DNA from: Pseudoduganella lutea | GTDB lineage: Bacteria > Pseudomonadota > Gammaproteobacteria > Burkholderiales > Burkholderiaceae_D | Direction: 5' to 3' | Assembly (NCBI RefSeq): GCF_004209755.1 | Contig: NZ_CP035913.1 | Span: 682,001-746,000 of the forward strand | DNA: 64,000 nucleotides | In this document: in pieces, positions 18,343 to 27,395 of the stretch | Position numbering within the stretch: the first letter of the stretch is position 1 | How the letters are laid out: every line of letters begins with the position of its first letter | Made by a program: the position numbers and the translations under genes | The notes under the pieces: generated by a model | The model's database searches: none | The model's input: the letters and a program-made list of their open reading frames with translations, nothing else | Told to the model about the DNA's origin: nothing

Positions 18343-19074
18343 TTACTCAGCTCCGGATCCAGCACCTGCAGCGATGGCGGGTTCTTGAGTCGGGTTTCCG
18401 GGCCTGTCCTTTGCAAGCAGGGTCCATCCAGCATCACCCCTGTCGTGGCCCTCGTAAAAAACCAGACCTGGCAAATCCTCAGGCAGCGCAAGAGCAGGCT
18501 GCGATCCTGATAACAATGCGCGAACGGGTTCGATAATGCTCTTGCGGAGGGCGTCTTCGCTATTCAGATCGAGCAGCCGGATAGAAAAAGTCCACTGCGG
18601 CAGTTGTCCTTCTTTCTCGCTGTCCCAGAACAGCAAGCGGCTTTCCTTGATCTCGGTTGAGTCATCCCAGGCCGAGGGAAATTCGACGTAGAAACCGGAC
18701 TCCAAAAAATCCGTTTCATAGTGCCAGAATGAAACGTGTACTACAGGACCCAAGCTTTCCTGGGTCGCGCCTACAAGGGGCGGAATGCCGCTACCAAACA
18801 GGCTGATCTGGTAATTGATCCATGCGTCGATGGTGTCGTTACGCCGTCTTTTGCCTGCGGCAGGAAAACTCATCGCATACTTAGTGCTACCCCATCCAGA
18901 CGCTGTTTCATCCCAGGCTTCCCGCCATGGCCCTGCGCTACGCAGCTGACCGAACTCTCCCTTTTCGAGCGCAGCTTCCGTCATGGCACTCAACGAATTG
19001 GTCAATTCCTGCACCTGCGACCAAATACTCTCTACAAGCTCAAAACTCCGCACGATCTTTGTCCCGGCATTCAT
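18343..19074 (-). CDS. Hypothetical protein in lower-GC islet, partner of the nuclease-like gene
   Basis: A 243-residue soluble protein that I do not recognise. It has no signal peptide or membrane segment. The middle is rich in aromatic residues and beta-strand-like patterns (VVHVSFWHYETDFLESGFYV, then WTFSIRLLDLNSED); the N-terminal 60 residues are helical and acidic, as in a coiled N-terminal domain. Codon use (frequent AT-rich codons) and base composition are visibly unlike the surrounding genes. It is the second gene after the PD-(D/E)XK nuclease-like protein (31-base gap, same strand), so the two probably form an operon. Function unknown; a modifier, sensor or immunity role is conceivable. 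Confidence 0.55.
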   Translation of the reverse strand: MNAGTKIVRSFELVESIWSQVQELTNSLSAMTEAALEKGEFGQLRSAGPWREAWDETASGWGSTKYAMSFPAAGKRRRNDTIDAWINYQISLFGSGIPPLVGATQESLGPVVHVSFWHYETDFLESGFYVEFPSAWDDSTEIKESRLLFWDSEKEGQLPQWTFSIRLLDLNSEDALRKSIIEPVRALLSGSQPALALPEDLPGLVFYEGHDRGDAGWTLLAKDRPGNPTQEPAIAAGAGSGAE

Positions 19075-19105
19075 AAGCTCTCCCTCTATGGTATTGGGTA
19101 GTTCC

Positions 19106-19912
19106 TTATTCCTTGGTGCCCAGCCAGAATTTCAACGCGGCATTATCGCTATCTGCGATCGCATTGGCCAGCTGTATCGCGGCGTGAAAACCCACGAATG
19201 GACGAATACCGACATGGCCCAAGAATTCACCAATCAGAACGCTCCACCGCTTCAATGGTGCGGAAGTATCCGGCCGAGCAGCCAGTTTTGAAATCTCATG
19301 CTTGAATTCATGCCAGCGCACGGCTCGCAAGCGATTTACCGTCACGCCATCCGGCTCATTCTGGACCCAGGCCTGGCTATCTGGCAGGAGTTCTTTTACA
19401 CGCTTTCCAATGAAAACATGGAGCGAATGACCATGCTGGCCACTTTGATAACGAGACCATTGCTTTTCCAACTGGTCAGCACCACTGACACCAGCATCCC
19501 ACTTCAGTTCCACAAGAAGGGATCTCGGCTCGCCCTGTGCATCTAAAAACCTGATGACGAGATCCGGCTCGATACCATTCTTTCTTGGCCAGAACTCGAA
19601 AGTACAGGCCACAGGAGAATAACCCTGGAAATAGTCCGATGGCAGTGGCCCGCACAGGCTGTTCGATTCTGCGCTCGCCAGCACTTGCTTCCATAACGTC
19701 CAGTTGTCTGAAGCGGATAGAAACTCAAGGGGGCCAAATATGATGGAAGTGATTTCATCTTCCGAGCTGACTCGCGGCTCCGAAGGATCCCTGATGCCAA
19801 GGTAACGGGTGTAAGCCTTGCTTTTATTACGCGTGAATGCATGCAGCATATTGAACCTGTCAAGGTACGCGGAAGTTTCGATGCTAGCACTACCGTCTGC
19901 TGGTCGCCGCAC
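19106..19912 (-). CDS. PD-(D/E)XK nuclease-like protein in lower-GC islet
   Basis: Up to 268 residues; the recognisable protein may start at Met22 (ATG 19849). A PD-(D/E)XK-type active site can be read: acidic helix with E52 (EDEITSIIFGPLEF), D117 in EPDLVIRF, and E135-L-K137 in LLVELKWD, followed by DQLEKQWSRYQ with a glutamine in the right helix. Spacing matches restriction-endonuclease-like folds. The rest is a helical C-terminal part with no motif I recognise. No methyltransferase is nearby, so a classical restriction system is unlikely; it could be a defence, repair or mobile-element nuclease. Composition differs from neighbours and points to transfer. Confidence 0.6.
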   Translation of the reverse strand: MRRPADGSASIETSAYLDRFNMLHAFTRNKSKAYTRYLGIRDPSEPRVSSEDEITSIIFGPLEFLSASDNWTLWKQVLASAESNSLCGPLPSDYFQGYSPVACTFEFWPRKNGIEPDLVIRFLDAQGEPRSLLVELKWDAGVSGADQLEKQWSRYQSGQHGHSLHVFIGKRVKELLPDSQAWVQNEPDGVTVNRLRAVRWHEFKHEISKLAARPDTSAPLKRWSVLIGEFLGHVGIRPFVGFHAAIQLANAIADSDNAALKFWLGTKE

Positions 19913-20227
19913 GGCTTGGACTGGACGGAGTCCTTGCCTCCCCTGGCAGGAACTGGCTTGTTAATAACAAGCAGCTCGCCGTTATAGAAACGCAGCGAGC
20001 ACAATCGAACGGTGCCAGGGAGTTCATGCGCCGAGATATTCGGATTCGAATAAAAGAGCGGCTTGCATCAATAGCTGGCAAGTAGCTTGCAGTGCCGCCC
20101 AAGCTGGCTATTTCAACAACGCATTTACCAGCAATGAGAATAGGTCCGCACCATTCCAGGCGTTTTGGCTTTCGCCAGCGCAGGGCGGCAAACTGCCTTC
20201 CCCACGCCGGCCGAATAATGTTCCCAG
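19913..20227. other. Gap of about 315 bases with a possible broken ORF
   Basis: No complete gene. On the minus strand, about 20060 down to 19860 there is a protein-like open stretch out of frame with the nuclease gene, starting after a TGA near 20076; it reads as a moderately hydrophobic, ordered-looking segment (YNGELLVINKPVPARGG) but has no convincing start and no recognisable family. It may be the remains of the gene that preceded the islet or part of an alternative N-terminus. Confidence 0.3.
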
Positions 20228-21694
20228 TCAGGTCCCCGTCCGCAACCCCAGGTCCACGCCCACCTCGTCCCAGTGCTCCTGCTCCTTCTCGACCCAGTAG
20301 GACAGCGTGGGATGCCCGCTGACGAGCGCGCGCGGCAGTTCCAGTTCGATGCGGTTCTTCATGCGCAGCTTCGGCTGGGCGTCGGCCACGGCGATGCGGG
20401 CATGCATGAAGACGACGGCCAGCCGCAGCGCGACCACGGCGCGGGCGAAGTCGGGGTCGGACAGGAATTCCTCCACCTTGCGCAGGTTGCCCTTCTGCGC
20501 CAGCACCAGCCGGCTCATCGTGCGCTGGTCGCGCGTGGTGAAGCCCGGCAGGTCGGCGTTCTCGATCAGGTAGGCGGCATGCTTGTGGTGGCCCGTCTGC
20601 GACACGGCCTGCCCCACTTCATGCAGCAGCGCGCTCCAGTACAGCAGCCGCGCCGTGGCGTCGTTCGCAAGCTTGAGCTGTTCCACCAGCGCGAGCGCAT
20701 CGTCGGCCACGCGCGCGGCACGCGCCTCGTCGACATGGAACTTGCGGGCGAAATCACGCACCGACTGCTCGCGGCGGTCGCGCCGCATCTCGCGCATCGT
20801 GAGATCCCACATCACGCCCATGCGCAGACCGGCTTCGATCGGACACAATTCCTCGATATCGAGTTCGTGCATCACCCCGATCAGGATCGCCAGGCCGCCG
20901 ACCACGGTGGAGGCGCGGTCCGGGCGCAGCCCCGGCAGGTCGATGCGGTTGACGTGGCCGAGCGCGATGAAGCGCCGCTTCAGCGCTTCCAGGCTGTCCG
21001 GCGTGATGCCCTTGCCAAGGCCGTTCTTTTCGATGACCTCGGCGATCGAGCGGATCGTGCCGGACGAACCGTAGGCCCGCTTCCAGAATTGCGGCATGTA
21101 GGGCGGCGCGCCATCCTCGAAGTGGCTGCGCGCGGACAGGATCGCCGCCTCGTACGACGGTCCGTCGACGTAGCCGTTGACGAAGAACGCGAGGCTCTGC
21201 TTCACGCTGCCCACGCTGAACGACTCGACCCGCTCGATATCGAAACCGCGGCCCAGGATCAGCTCCGTGGACCCGCCGCCGATGTCGACGACCAGGCGCC
21301 GCTCGTTCGGCTGGGCCAGCGCGCTCGCCACGCCCATGTAGATCAGCCGCCCCTCCTCCTCGCCCGAAATGATTTCGATCGGAAAGCCGATGGCCGCCTC
21401 GCACTGGGGCAGGAACGTGGCGATGTTCTGCGCCTGCCGCATCGTGGACGTGGCCACCACGCGCACCGCGTCGAGCTGGTAGGCCGACAGCGTAATGGCG
21501 AAGTTCTGCAGGCAGGCGATGGCGCGCTGCTGGGCCGCTTCGGTGAGGTTGCCGGCGGCATCGAGCCCGGCGGCCAGCCGGATCGGTTCGCGCATGCTCT
21601 TGAGCACGCGGATCGTGTCGCCATCGTGTTTGCCTATCGACAGGCGGAAACTGTTCGATCCGAGATCGACCGCTGCATACATCGGGGATTCCAT
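20228..21694 (-). CDS. ppx: Exopolyphosphatase / Ppx-GppA family phosphatase
   Basis: A 488-residue enzyme that degrades inorganic polyphosphate (Ppx) or pppGpp (GppA). Sequence features: N-terminal MYAAVDLGSNSFRLSIGKH, the actin-like ATPase fold with LVVDIGGGSTELILG (phosphate-2 region), and GSSGTIRSIAEVI; the C-terminal third (from about 300) is an HD-like helical domain with LLHEVGQ. Length and motif set fit Ppx of betaproteobacteria. Start ATG 21694 or 21682 (fifth codon). It runs convergently with nothing on its 3 prime side except the unassigned gap and divergently from the region at 21.7 kb. Confidence 0.85.
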   Translation of the reverse strand: MESPMYAAVDLGSNSFRLSIGKHDGDTIRVLKSMREPIRLAAGLDAAGNLTEAAQQRAIACLQNFAITLSAYQLDAVRVVATSTMRQAQNIATFLPQCEAAIGFPIEIISGEEEGRLIYMGVASALAQPNERRLVVDIGGGSTELILGRGFDIERVESFSVGSVKQSLAFFVNGYVDGPSYEAAILSARSHFEDGAPPYMPQFWKRAYGSSGTIRSIAEVIEKNGLGKGITPDSLEALKRRFIALGHVNRIDLPGLRPDRASTVVGGLAILIGVMHELDIEELCPIEAGLRMGVMWDLTMREMRRDRREQSVRDFARKFHVDEARAARVADDALALVEQLKLANDATARLLYWSALLHEVGQAVSQTGHHKHAAYLIENADLPGFTTRDQRTMSRLVLAQKGNLRKVEEFLSDPDFARAVVALRLAVVFMHARIAVADAQPKLRMKNRIELELPRALVSGHPTLSYWVEKEQEHWDEVGVDLGLRTGT

Positions 21695-21802
21695 TAATTT
21701 ATATTGTTTATATTGAAAATCCTATCACATTAGTCCGCCCACATGACGGCTTGATGACAGGATAATCGTGTGCACAGGACAAACCGCGCGTTCCAGGTCT
21801 GT

Positions 21803-22978
21803 TCAGGTGCCGGTGCCCTCTTCCTCCACCAGCGGTGGCGGCGCGGCCACCACCCGGTTGCGGCCATGCAGCTTGGCCGCCTGCAGCGCCTCGTCGGCGC
21901 GTTTGAACAGGCTGACGGGCGTATCGTCGGGGCGGATCGTCGTCACGCCCAGGCTGGCCGTCAGCGAGATCACGGCGCGCTCGGCCTTTACCGGCGCGGC
22001 CTCGATCGATGCGCGGATACGCTCGGCCACGTGGACGGCGTCGGCCAGCGCGGTGCGCGGCAGCTGGATCGCGAATTCGGCACCGCCCAGCCGCCCCATC
22101 AGGTCACTGTCGCGCAGCTGGCGGCGGCAGGCAACGACCATGGCCTTCAGCACCTGGTCGCCCACCGCATGGCCATAGTGGTCGTTGACGCGCTTGAACC
22201 CGTCGAGATTAAGGATCAGCAGCGCGGTCGGGGTGCCGGGGCGGCGTGCCAGCGCGAGCCATGGCGCCAGCGCACCGTAGAAGCCGCGGCGGTTGGGCAC
22301 GTCCGTCAGCGCATCCACCATTTCGAGGCGCGCGAGTTCGCCCTGCAACGTCTCGCGCGCCAGCAGCAGGTAACCGGCGCTGACGATCAGCATCGCCAGG
22401 AAAAAGGCCACGTAGGCGAGACCCTGCAGCTGCGCCGGCCCGAACCCGGCCCAGCCCTGCGGCAGCGCGATCGCCAGCAGGCCGCGGCCGGCGATCGCCA
22501 GCGCCGGCACGGCCAGCGCCAGGGTCAGGAAACGCCGCAGCATCGAGGCACGACGCCAGTCCAGCGCCAGCGCCGCCACCCCGGCCAGGTAGAACGCGCC
22601 GACGATGGCGTAGCCGCCGGCCACCCGCAGGCCGCTGTCCACGTCCAGCGCATAGCAGGCGAGCCATGCCGCGGTCCCCAGGCCCAGCGCCGGCAGCACG
22701 ATGCGCCGCCAGCCGGTACGCCCCGCGTGCTCCCACAGCGCGCCGGCATCGAACGCCACGCCGGCGAACAGCAATACGTTGGCAAGGGGACCGGCCAGCA
22801 GTTCGGGAATCACGCCGCGGAAGTAAAGCAGCAGCCAGGCCACCGCCTGGAATTGCCTGGCCAGCGCAAAGGTGGCCAGCGCGCCGCGCTGGCGATTGTC
22901 CGTATCGTGAAAGAAAAGGGCTGCACACAACGCGAGATTGCCGAGCGCCAGGGTGAGTACCAGCGTCCTGACGTCCAC
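21803..22978 (-). CDS. Membrane diguanylate cyclase-like protein with degenerate GGAEF motif
   Basis: A 391-residue protein with six to seven predicted membrane helices in residues 1-207 and a GGDEF domain at about 215-375. The cyclic-di-GMP synthesis signature is GGAEF (298-302) instead of GG(D/E)EF; the metal-binding aspartates in LNLDGFKRVND and the substrate segment LTDVPNRRGFY are intact, but the third signature residue, normally acidic and metal-coordinating, is alanine. It may be inactive, a c-di-GMP/GTP sensor, or still weakly active. It starts at GTG 22978, one base after the stop of a 91-residue gene, so the two are co-transcribed. Confidence 0.8.
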   Translation of the reverse strand: MDVRTLVLTLALGNLALCAALFFHDTDNRQRGALATFALARQFQAVAWLLLYFRGVIPELLAGPLANVLLFAGVAFDAGALWEHAGRTGWRRIVLPALGLGTAAWLACYALDVDSGLRVAGGYAIVGAFYLAGVAALALDWRRASMLRRFLTLALAVPALAIAGRGLLAIALPQGWAGFGPAQLQGLAYVAFFLAMLIVSAGYLLLARETLQGELARLEMVDALTDVPNRRGFYGALAPWLALARRPGTPTALLILNLDGFKRVNDHYGHAVGDQVLKAMVVACRRQLRDSDLMGRLGGAEFAIQLPRTALADAVHVAERIRASIEAAPVKAERAVISLTASLGVTTIRPDDTPVSLFKRADEALQAAKLHGRNRVVAAPPPLVEEEGTGT

Positions 22979-22979
22979 G

Positions 22980-23255
22980 TCAGATCTCGTGCTCGACGTT
23001 CGTCGTCCCGTCGCCCACCTTGGATGCCCACGCCCGGCTGAAGAATTCCTTTTCTTCCTCGGTGGGTGTGTCGTGCCAGAACACGATCAGCGTGCCCTTG
23101 TGGTCATGCAGCTGGCTGCATTTCTCGATGAAGTTCTGCCGGCCGGCCGCATCGGCCAGCGCAGCCGCGTAGCCATAGACACGGTTCAGGCGTTCGATAC
23201 GGTCCGGCTCGGTGAAACTGTTGGTCGCGGTAATGGTCGGGTGATCCAGGAACAT
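22980..23255 (-). CDS. Small conserved-looking hypothetical protein upstream of the GGAEF protein
   Basis: A 91-residue soluble acidic protein. Start ATG 23255 is chosen because GGAG lies six bases upstream; ATG 23267 is four codons earlier. It is Asp/Glu/Lys-rich with a possible helical pattern (PDRIERLNRVYGYAAALADA), then KGTLIVFWHDTPTEEEKEFF. No known motif. Its stop is one base before the GTG of the membrane GGAEF protein, so it probably belongs to the same transcript and may work with it. The 133-base region upstream of it (23256-23387) is the divergent promoter region with the spermidine synthase-like gene. Confidence 0.6.
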   Translation of the reverse strand: MFLDHPTITATNSFTEPDRIERLNRVYGYAAALADAAGRQNFIEKCSQLHDHKGTLIVFWHDTPTEEEKEFFSRAWASKVGDGTTNVEHEI

Positions 23256-23387
23256 TGTATTCTCCATCGAGAGCCGGCCGTGGCAATGTACCCACAAAAC
23301 GTTTTCGTGTAAATGCGCCGCCGGGGTACACTTTCGGCGAGCCAGTGAGCTTAGCAGAAAGCGTCCCCGACACCAACCCGAGCCACC

Positions 23388-24245
23388 ATGCCGCACACCC
23401 TTGATCCGGCGCCCGGCCAGCCGCTGCCCGCCGGCCAGGGCCCTGCTCTACAGCCTGCCACTCAACCCATGCCCTTGCCCGTCGGCCAGCCCGCTGCGAA
23501 TGGAAATGGGGGAGCCCTGCTCAGCCGGCGCAAAGGTCGCCTGACGCTGGAATTCGCGCCGGGCGAAGTGCAGAGCCAGATGGACCTGGCCGATCCGCAT
23601 CGCCTCGTGCTTGCCTACGCCCGGGCCATGATGTGCTTCGTGCTCTTCAAGCCGCGCCCGGCGCATATCGTGATGGTGGGCCTGGGCGGCGGCTCGCTGG
23701 CCAAGTTCTGCCACCACTACCTGCCGGACGCCCGCATCACCGTGCTGGAACTGTCCGCGGACGTGATCGCGCTGCGCGAGCACTTCGCCGTGCCGCCGGA
23801 TAACGACCGATTTCGCGTGATCCATGCCGATGCAGCCCGCCACATGCCGCAGCTGGCGGGCACCGCGGACGTGCTGCTGGTCGACGGCTTCGACGCTTCC
23901 GGCCTGCCGCCCGCACTGGGCAGTGCACGCTTCTACGCCGATTGCCGGCGCGCGTTGCGGCCCGATGGCCTGCTCGTGGCGAACATCTTCAGCTACGACC
24001 CGAACTACCACGCCATGGCGAACCGGCTGCGCCAGGCGTTCGGCGGCCATGTCTGCCAGTTCCGTGGCATTGCCGGCAACAATCACATCCTGTTCGCGCT
24101 GCGGCCCGCAGCCGGTGCGCCGACGCGTGCCTGCCGCCTGGTGCAGCGCGTGGCGCTGTGCGGCGCGCTGTGGCCCGGCCTGGCGCCGTTCAACCGCCTG
24201 CTGGCCCACTGGATCGTGGGGCGGCTGCGCCAGACGGCGGCTTGA
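23388..24245 (+). CDS. Spermidine synthase-like (Rossmann methyltransferase fold) protein
   Basis: A 285-residue protein. The core at about residues 60-225 is the spermidine synthase fold: IVMVGLGGGSLAKFCHHYLP is the cofactor-binding Gly-rich motif, ARITVLELSADVIALREHF follows with the acidic residue after beta-2, and VLLVDGFDASGLPPALG gives the catalytic DxxD-like region (VDGFD). The N-terminal 45 residues are proline/alanine-rich and the C-terminal part is helical. Such stand-alone homologs are common in proteobacteria and may be aminopropyltransferases or orphan transferases; without SpeD nearby the polyamine role is not proven. Confidence 0.72.
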   Translation: MPHTLDPAPGQPLPAGQGPALQPATQPMPLPVGQPAANGNGGALLSRRKGRLTLEFAPGEVQSQMDLADPHRLVLAYARAMMCFVLFKPRPAHIVMVGLGGGSLAKFCHHYLPDARITVLELSADVIALREHFAVPPDNDRFRVIHADAARHMPQLAGTADVLLVDGFDASGLPPALGSARFYADCRRALRPDGLLVANIFSYDPNYHAMANRLRQAFGGHVCQFRGIAGNNHILFALRPAAGAPTRACRLVQRVALCGALWPGLAPFNRLLAHWIVGRLRQTAA

Positions 24246-24272
24246 CGCCCCCTCCGGCAAGCCGCGCCTGCG

Positions 24273-25243
24273 CTATTGCCCGAGCAGTTTCTTCAGACTC
24301 AGCAAGTTGTTTGCATTGCCCGCCGGCTTGGCTTGGGCCTGTGAGCCAGCGGATGGGTCAACGGGTCGGGCATCAAAACTTGCATCGACAGCGGCGCCCA
24401 GCCATCGATTGCTTCCACCGTCGACATTGGGCGCTCCCGAGCGTCCGAACGTCGTCGTGATATACGCTGCATCCATGCTTGGCTTGATGCGGATCAGCGT
24501 ACCATCCTCGCGCACGATTTGCGGAGTCCCGGCAATTCGCAGGCCGGTCGCCTGGAAGATGTCGCGCAAGTGCAGCTCGGCCTTCTCGGCCACGCGCGGA
24601 TCGGCAAACGCGCACTGGCGCGGCTCCGGTATGGCCCGGGTAGTCCAGTAACGTTGCCAGGCATCGTCGGGCCGGGCGTCGCACCATATGCGGGATACGG
24701 TGCCCCATGCCTGCTGCCCCCCTGGGACAACCGTTGAAGCGATGAGGGCACCACATAGATCGTGGAATCGAGCTTGGCAGCGTGCTTTCGCATGCTGTCC
24801 TCGAACTCTTTGCAGAATCCGCAGTCAATAGCGCTAAACATCAGCAAGCGCCGCCCTCCGCCATTGCCGTATGTCAGCTTGGGGAGCTTGTCGTAGTCAA
24901 CCGATGAAAGGACTTCTCGCTGAAGCTGGTTTCTTTCATCCGGCGTCATTGCACGTGGCTGCGCTCCGGCAGGCGACACGACGTTGAAACCGCGCGAATC
25001 GCCAAATAGCGTCCCTGTTTCGTTGGTGAAACCAATAAACCGGCCTTGCCTGTCAGATAAAACATACATGCCCTTGACGAGGGTCGGCCCGACCGCGGTT
25101 GTCTTCTCATCGACACCGAGGCTGGCCTTTGCCCGAGCCAGATTGCCGAACAGGTTATGGGCAGCAGTCTGGCCATCGGCAGTCGCAGTGCTGGAGACCA
25201 GCGTTGCAAACGCGACCCATAATATCTTTCCGCGCAGTTTCAT
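24273..25243 (-). pseudogene. Thioredoxin-fold (DsbC/DsbG-like) protein with frameshift
   Basis: Start ATG 25243 has AAGGA six bases upstream and a signal peptide (KILWVAFATLVSSTATA). The protein has a DsbC-like thioredoxin fold with active site C141-G-F-C144 (DCGFCKEFED) and, after the frameshift, the cis-Pro loop GTPQIV. The frame shifts at the run of six C/G at 24717-24722: before it the frame is that of 25243; after it, the continuation GQQAWGTVSRIWCDARPDDAW to VAEKAELHLRDIF is in another frame. One extra G would restore one about 320-residue periplasmic disulfide isomerase-like protein. The C-terminal frame ends at 24273. The interruption may be an assembly error. Confidence 0.7.
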
Positions 25244-25596
25244 AGTTTTCCTTATCATAAGAGTCGAGATTAACCGTAGTTTGAAGTTTCTATGGCTTGC
25301 CGCATGCAAGATGATGACGACAACATTATCAAGTCCAATGCAGGCCCCAATTCCATGATAACGACTCGGCCTTTTTTGACCTCCTCGTGGACCGCGGCAT
25401 CGCACATGGCGAGCATCCGGTTATCTTAATGCTGTACAAAAATAAAACGTATCCGATGCACCGGTGCATTGGCAGCGAATCAGGACAGCGATGTCCGCTA
25501 TGAAGCGGAACGCTGTTTATCCTGGCAACTGATTCACGTGGGATTCCCTGCCGCGCGAGTCGGGTTCGGCCGCGGCGTTACCTGCTTTCGTCGCGT

Positions 25597-26199
25597 TCAC
25601 GGCTTCTCGTCGGGCTGCGTGTCCTGGAGCTGTTCCAGGGTCGTTCGTGTCACGAAAATGGGAAGCGGCGAAAATTGCTTGTCCTTATCGGAAATGAAGT
25701 GCACTGCAGCGTGTTCACGACTGTCGTGTGCCGTTTCCTTGACCGGTTCCCCGTGGCTGGCCGGAATGCTGGCGGAACCTTCGTCAATGTAGGTAATGCC
25801 GGAAATCTCGACGTCGACAGGCGACCGAAATGGCGTCAGGCCGCACCAGAAGGCCTCCAGGCCTTCCCTGACCAGCCGCGTGACCTGATCGTTTTGTCCG
25901 GCAAGGACATGGGGCACGCTGAGCGACAGCTGAAAGCGGGTGATCGTGCCGTCGCCATGCGGAACGAGCGTGCAGTAGCCGCTGATGAAAATGGCCTGGT
26001 CGCGCCACAGAAGGTTGAAATGTCCTGGCGGCTCGCTGTCCGCCGGGTTGCGCCAGGGCTGCCCGCCCAGGGAAAGGAAGGTCGCTCCCGCCTCCGCGTC
26101 GAAGGAATACGTCTTCGAGAGCGACAGGACCGGCCCCGCGAGACGCCGGACAAGCAGCGCTGTTTCAGCAGGATCAAGCGTGGCAAGCTGGAAAGTCAT
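25597..26199 (-). CDS. Hypothetical protein of 200 residues
   Basis: I do not recognise this protein. It has no signal peptide. The sequence alternates short strands and loops (FNLLWRDQAIFISGYCTL, ITRFQLSLSVPHVLA), contains several aromatic and histidine residues, and ends with an acidic-polar tail (QPDEKP). The start ATG 26199 is preceded by GAGTACTCAC, a moderate ribosome site, and its first codons overlap the 3 prime end of the broken HAD gene. It belongs to a small cluster of lower-scoring genes (25.6-27.1 kb) between the DsbC-like and GGDEF-EAL genes, possibly a toxin/immunity-type or mobile remnant region. Confidence 0.5.
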   Translation of the reverse strand: MTFQLATLDPAETALLVRRLAGPVLSLSKTYSFDAEAGATFLSLGGQPWRNPADSEPPGHFNLLWRDQAIFISGYCTLVPHGDGTITRFQLSLSVPHVLAGQNDQVTRLVREGLEAFWCGLTPFRSPVDVEISGITYIDEGSASIPASHGEPVKETAHDSREHAAVHFISDKDKQFSPLPIFVTRTTLEQLQDTQPDEKP

Positions 26200-26581
26200 T
26201 GTGAGTACTCATTTTCGGGTTGGTGGTGATAGGCCTTGCAATCTGTTCGACACGCGATACCGGATTCATTCCACAAGATCGAGCAATGGCTCGAGGGAAT
26301 ACAGCACGTGCGGTGTCGAGCGAGCGGCTCCGCGGATCATGCTCCAGCTTTTCGAGTTCCTCCGCTTCGAGGTTGATCCGCAGCACGGCTGCGGCATCGC
26401 GCAAGCCCAGGCTGCGTCCCATCAGCGTTCGGGCATCTTCATCGGTCTTCGGCCTGCCGCGCAATTGACCAAGTCCCAGCAGTCCCGCGAATGGACTGCG
26501 CTTGTCATTGATGTGCGCGATCGTCCCATAGACGTCGAACACGACGGCGCAGATCCTGTTTGATCCCCCGAGCTTTGGCAA
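26174..26581 (-). pseudogene. Truncated HAD-family hydrolase fragment
   Basis: The 135-residue frame starts like a haloacid dehalogenase-type phosphatase: CAVVFDVYGTIAHIND contains motif I (DxYGT) followed by a cap-like helix (about 30-82, ending EAEELEKLEHD). After residue 82 the sequence becomes low-similarity and basic (PRSRSLDTARAVFPR), with none of motifs II-IV needed for catalysis, so the 3 prime two thirds of the gene are missing. The stop (26174) lies inside the beginning of the next gene. A deletion or recombination near 26335 seems to have removed the remainder. Could still be translated, but an active hydrolase is not expected. Confidence 0.6.
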
Positions 26582-26871
26582 CAGTTTCTCCGTCTGTAAA
26601 TAACCATGAAGATAGAAGTTTCCAATGGACGGACAGGCTTTGACGCGCCAATATGGGCACAGGATTGAACCAGTCTTATCCGGACGTTGATGATAGCAGC
26701 TTGTTCCGGTCGTGGATGAGCTTTGGATTTACGGTACACGCTTTATATTGGTGTTTTTTGGCGTGGTGAATGTGCTGCCAGCTCGGCCAGGAACCCCAGG
26801 GTTTTTTGCCGGGCGGTCGTTGTCATGAAAATCGCGGCCGTGCATGGCCAAATGCCGAAGGATTTTGGAAT

Positions 26872-27123
26872 ATGCAACTGTTATTGAAATCGCTGGACAA
26901 TCCGGAGCAGGAATTGAGGTTTGCCATCTCCGATCCCGAGTATTGTCCCGATGGCGCTGGTTGCGAGGTCAGGCTCAATGGGAACGTTCTTTTTCGTTCC
27001 GTCATCGGCGTCGACCCGATCAATGCAATCGAAAATGCCATTACCGCCATTCGTGCCTATCTTGCCGGATCCCGGGAGAACATTGCATGGAGCGATGGCT
27101 CCCGCTACGCCGGCCCGCCATAG
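26872..27123 (+). CDS. Small hypothetical protein (83 residues)
   Basis: Start chosen at ATG 26872, with GAAGGA and TGGAA upstream. The protein reads as an ordered small domain: beta-strand-like MQLLLKSLDNPEQELRFAIS, then a loop DPEYCPDGAGCEVRLNG with two cysteines, then a helix ENAITAIRAYLAG and the tail RYAGPP. No known family recognised; the size and style resemble immunity-type proteins of polymorphic toxin systems, but no toxin is adjacent. It stands alone, transcribed away from the HAD remnant. The 270-base gap after it (27124-27395) holds only the upstream region of the GGDEF-EAL gene. Confidence 0.5.
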   Translation: MQLLLKSLDNPEQELRFAISDPEYCPDGAGCEVRLNGNVLFRSVIGVDPINAIENAITAIRAYLAGSRENIAWSDGSRYAGPP

Positions 27124-27395
27124 CGGCCCGCACCAGCCGGCAATACTGACGTCGCACCCCTGCCCCGGCCACTGGCCCGGCCGTCGTTCCACGGCCCGCG
27201 CCTCCGGCTCGTCATTGCGGCGGCGCCGAGCGCATCGCGTTCGTATCCGCGAGAAGCCGGAATGCGATCGAAAATGGTGCGCAAATGCAACAATACGTTC
27301 TTAGAAGATATAATCTCTCGAAGGCTCCCTGCTTTTATGACACACTGACGGCCGGGCTTGCTCGCCCGGTGGTTTCGTTCAGACACAGGAGTCCC

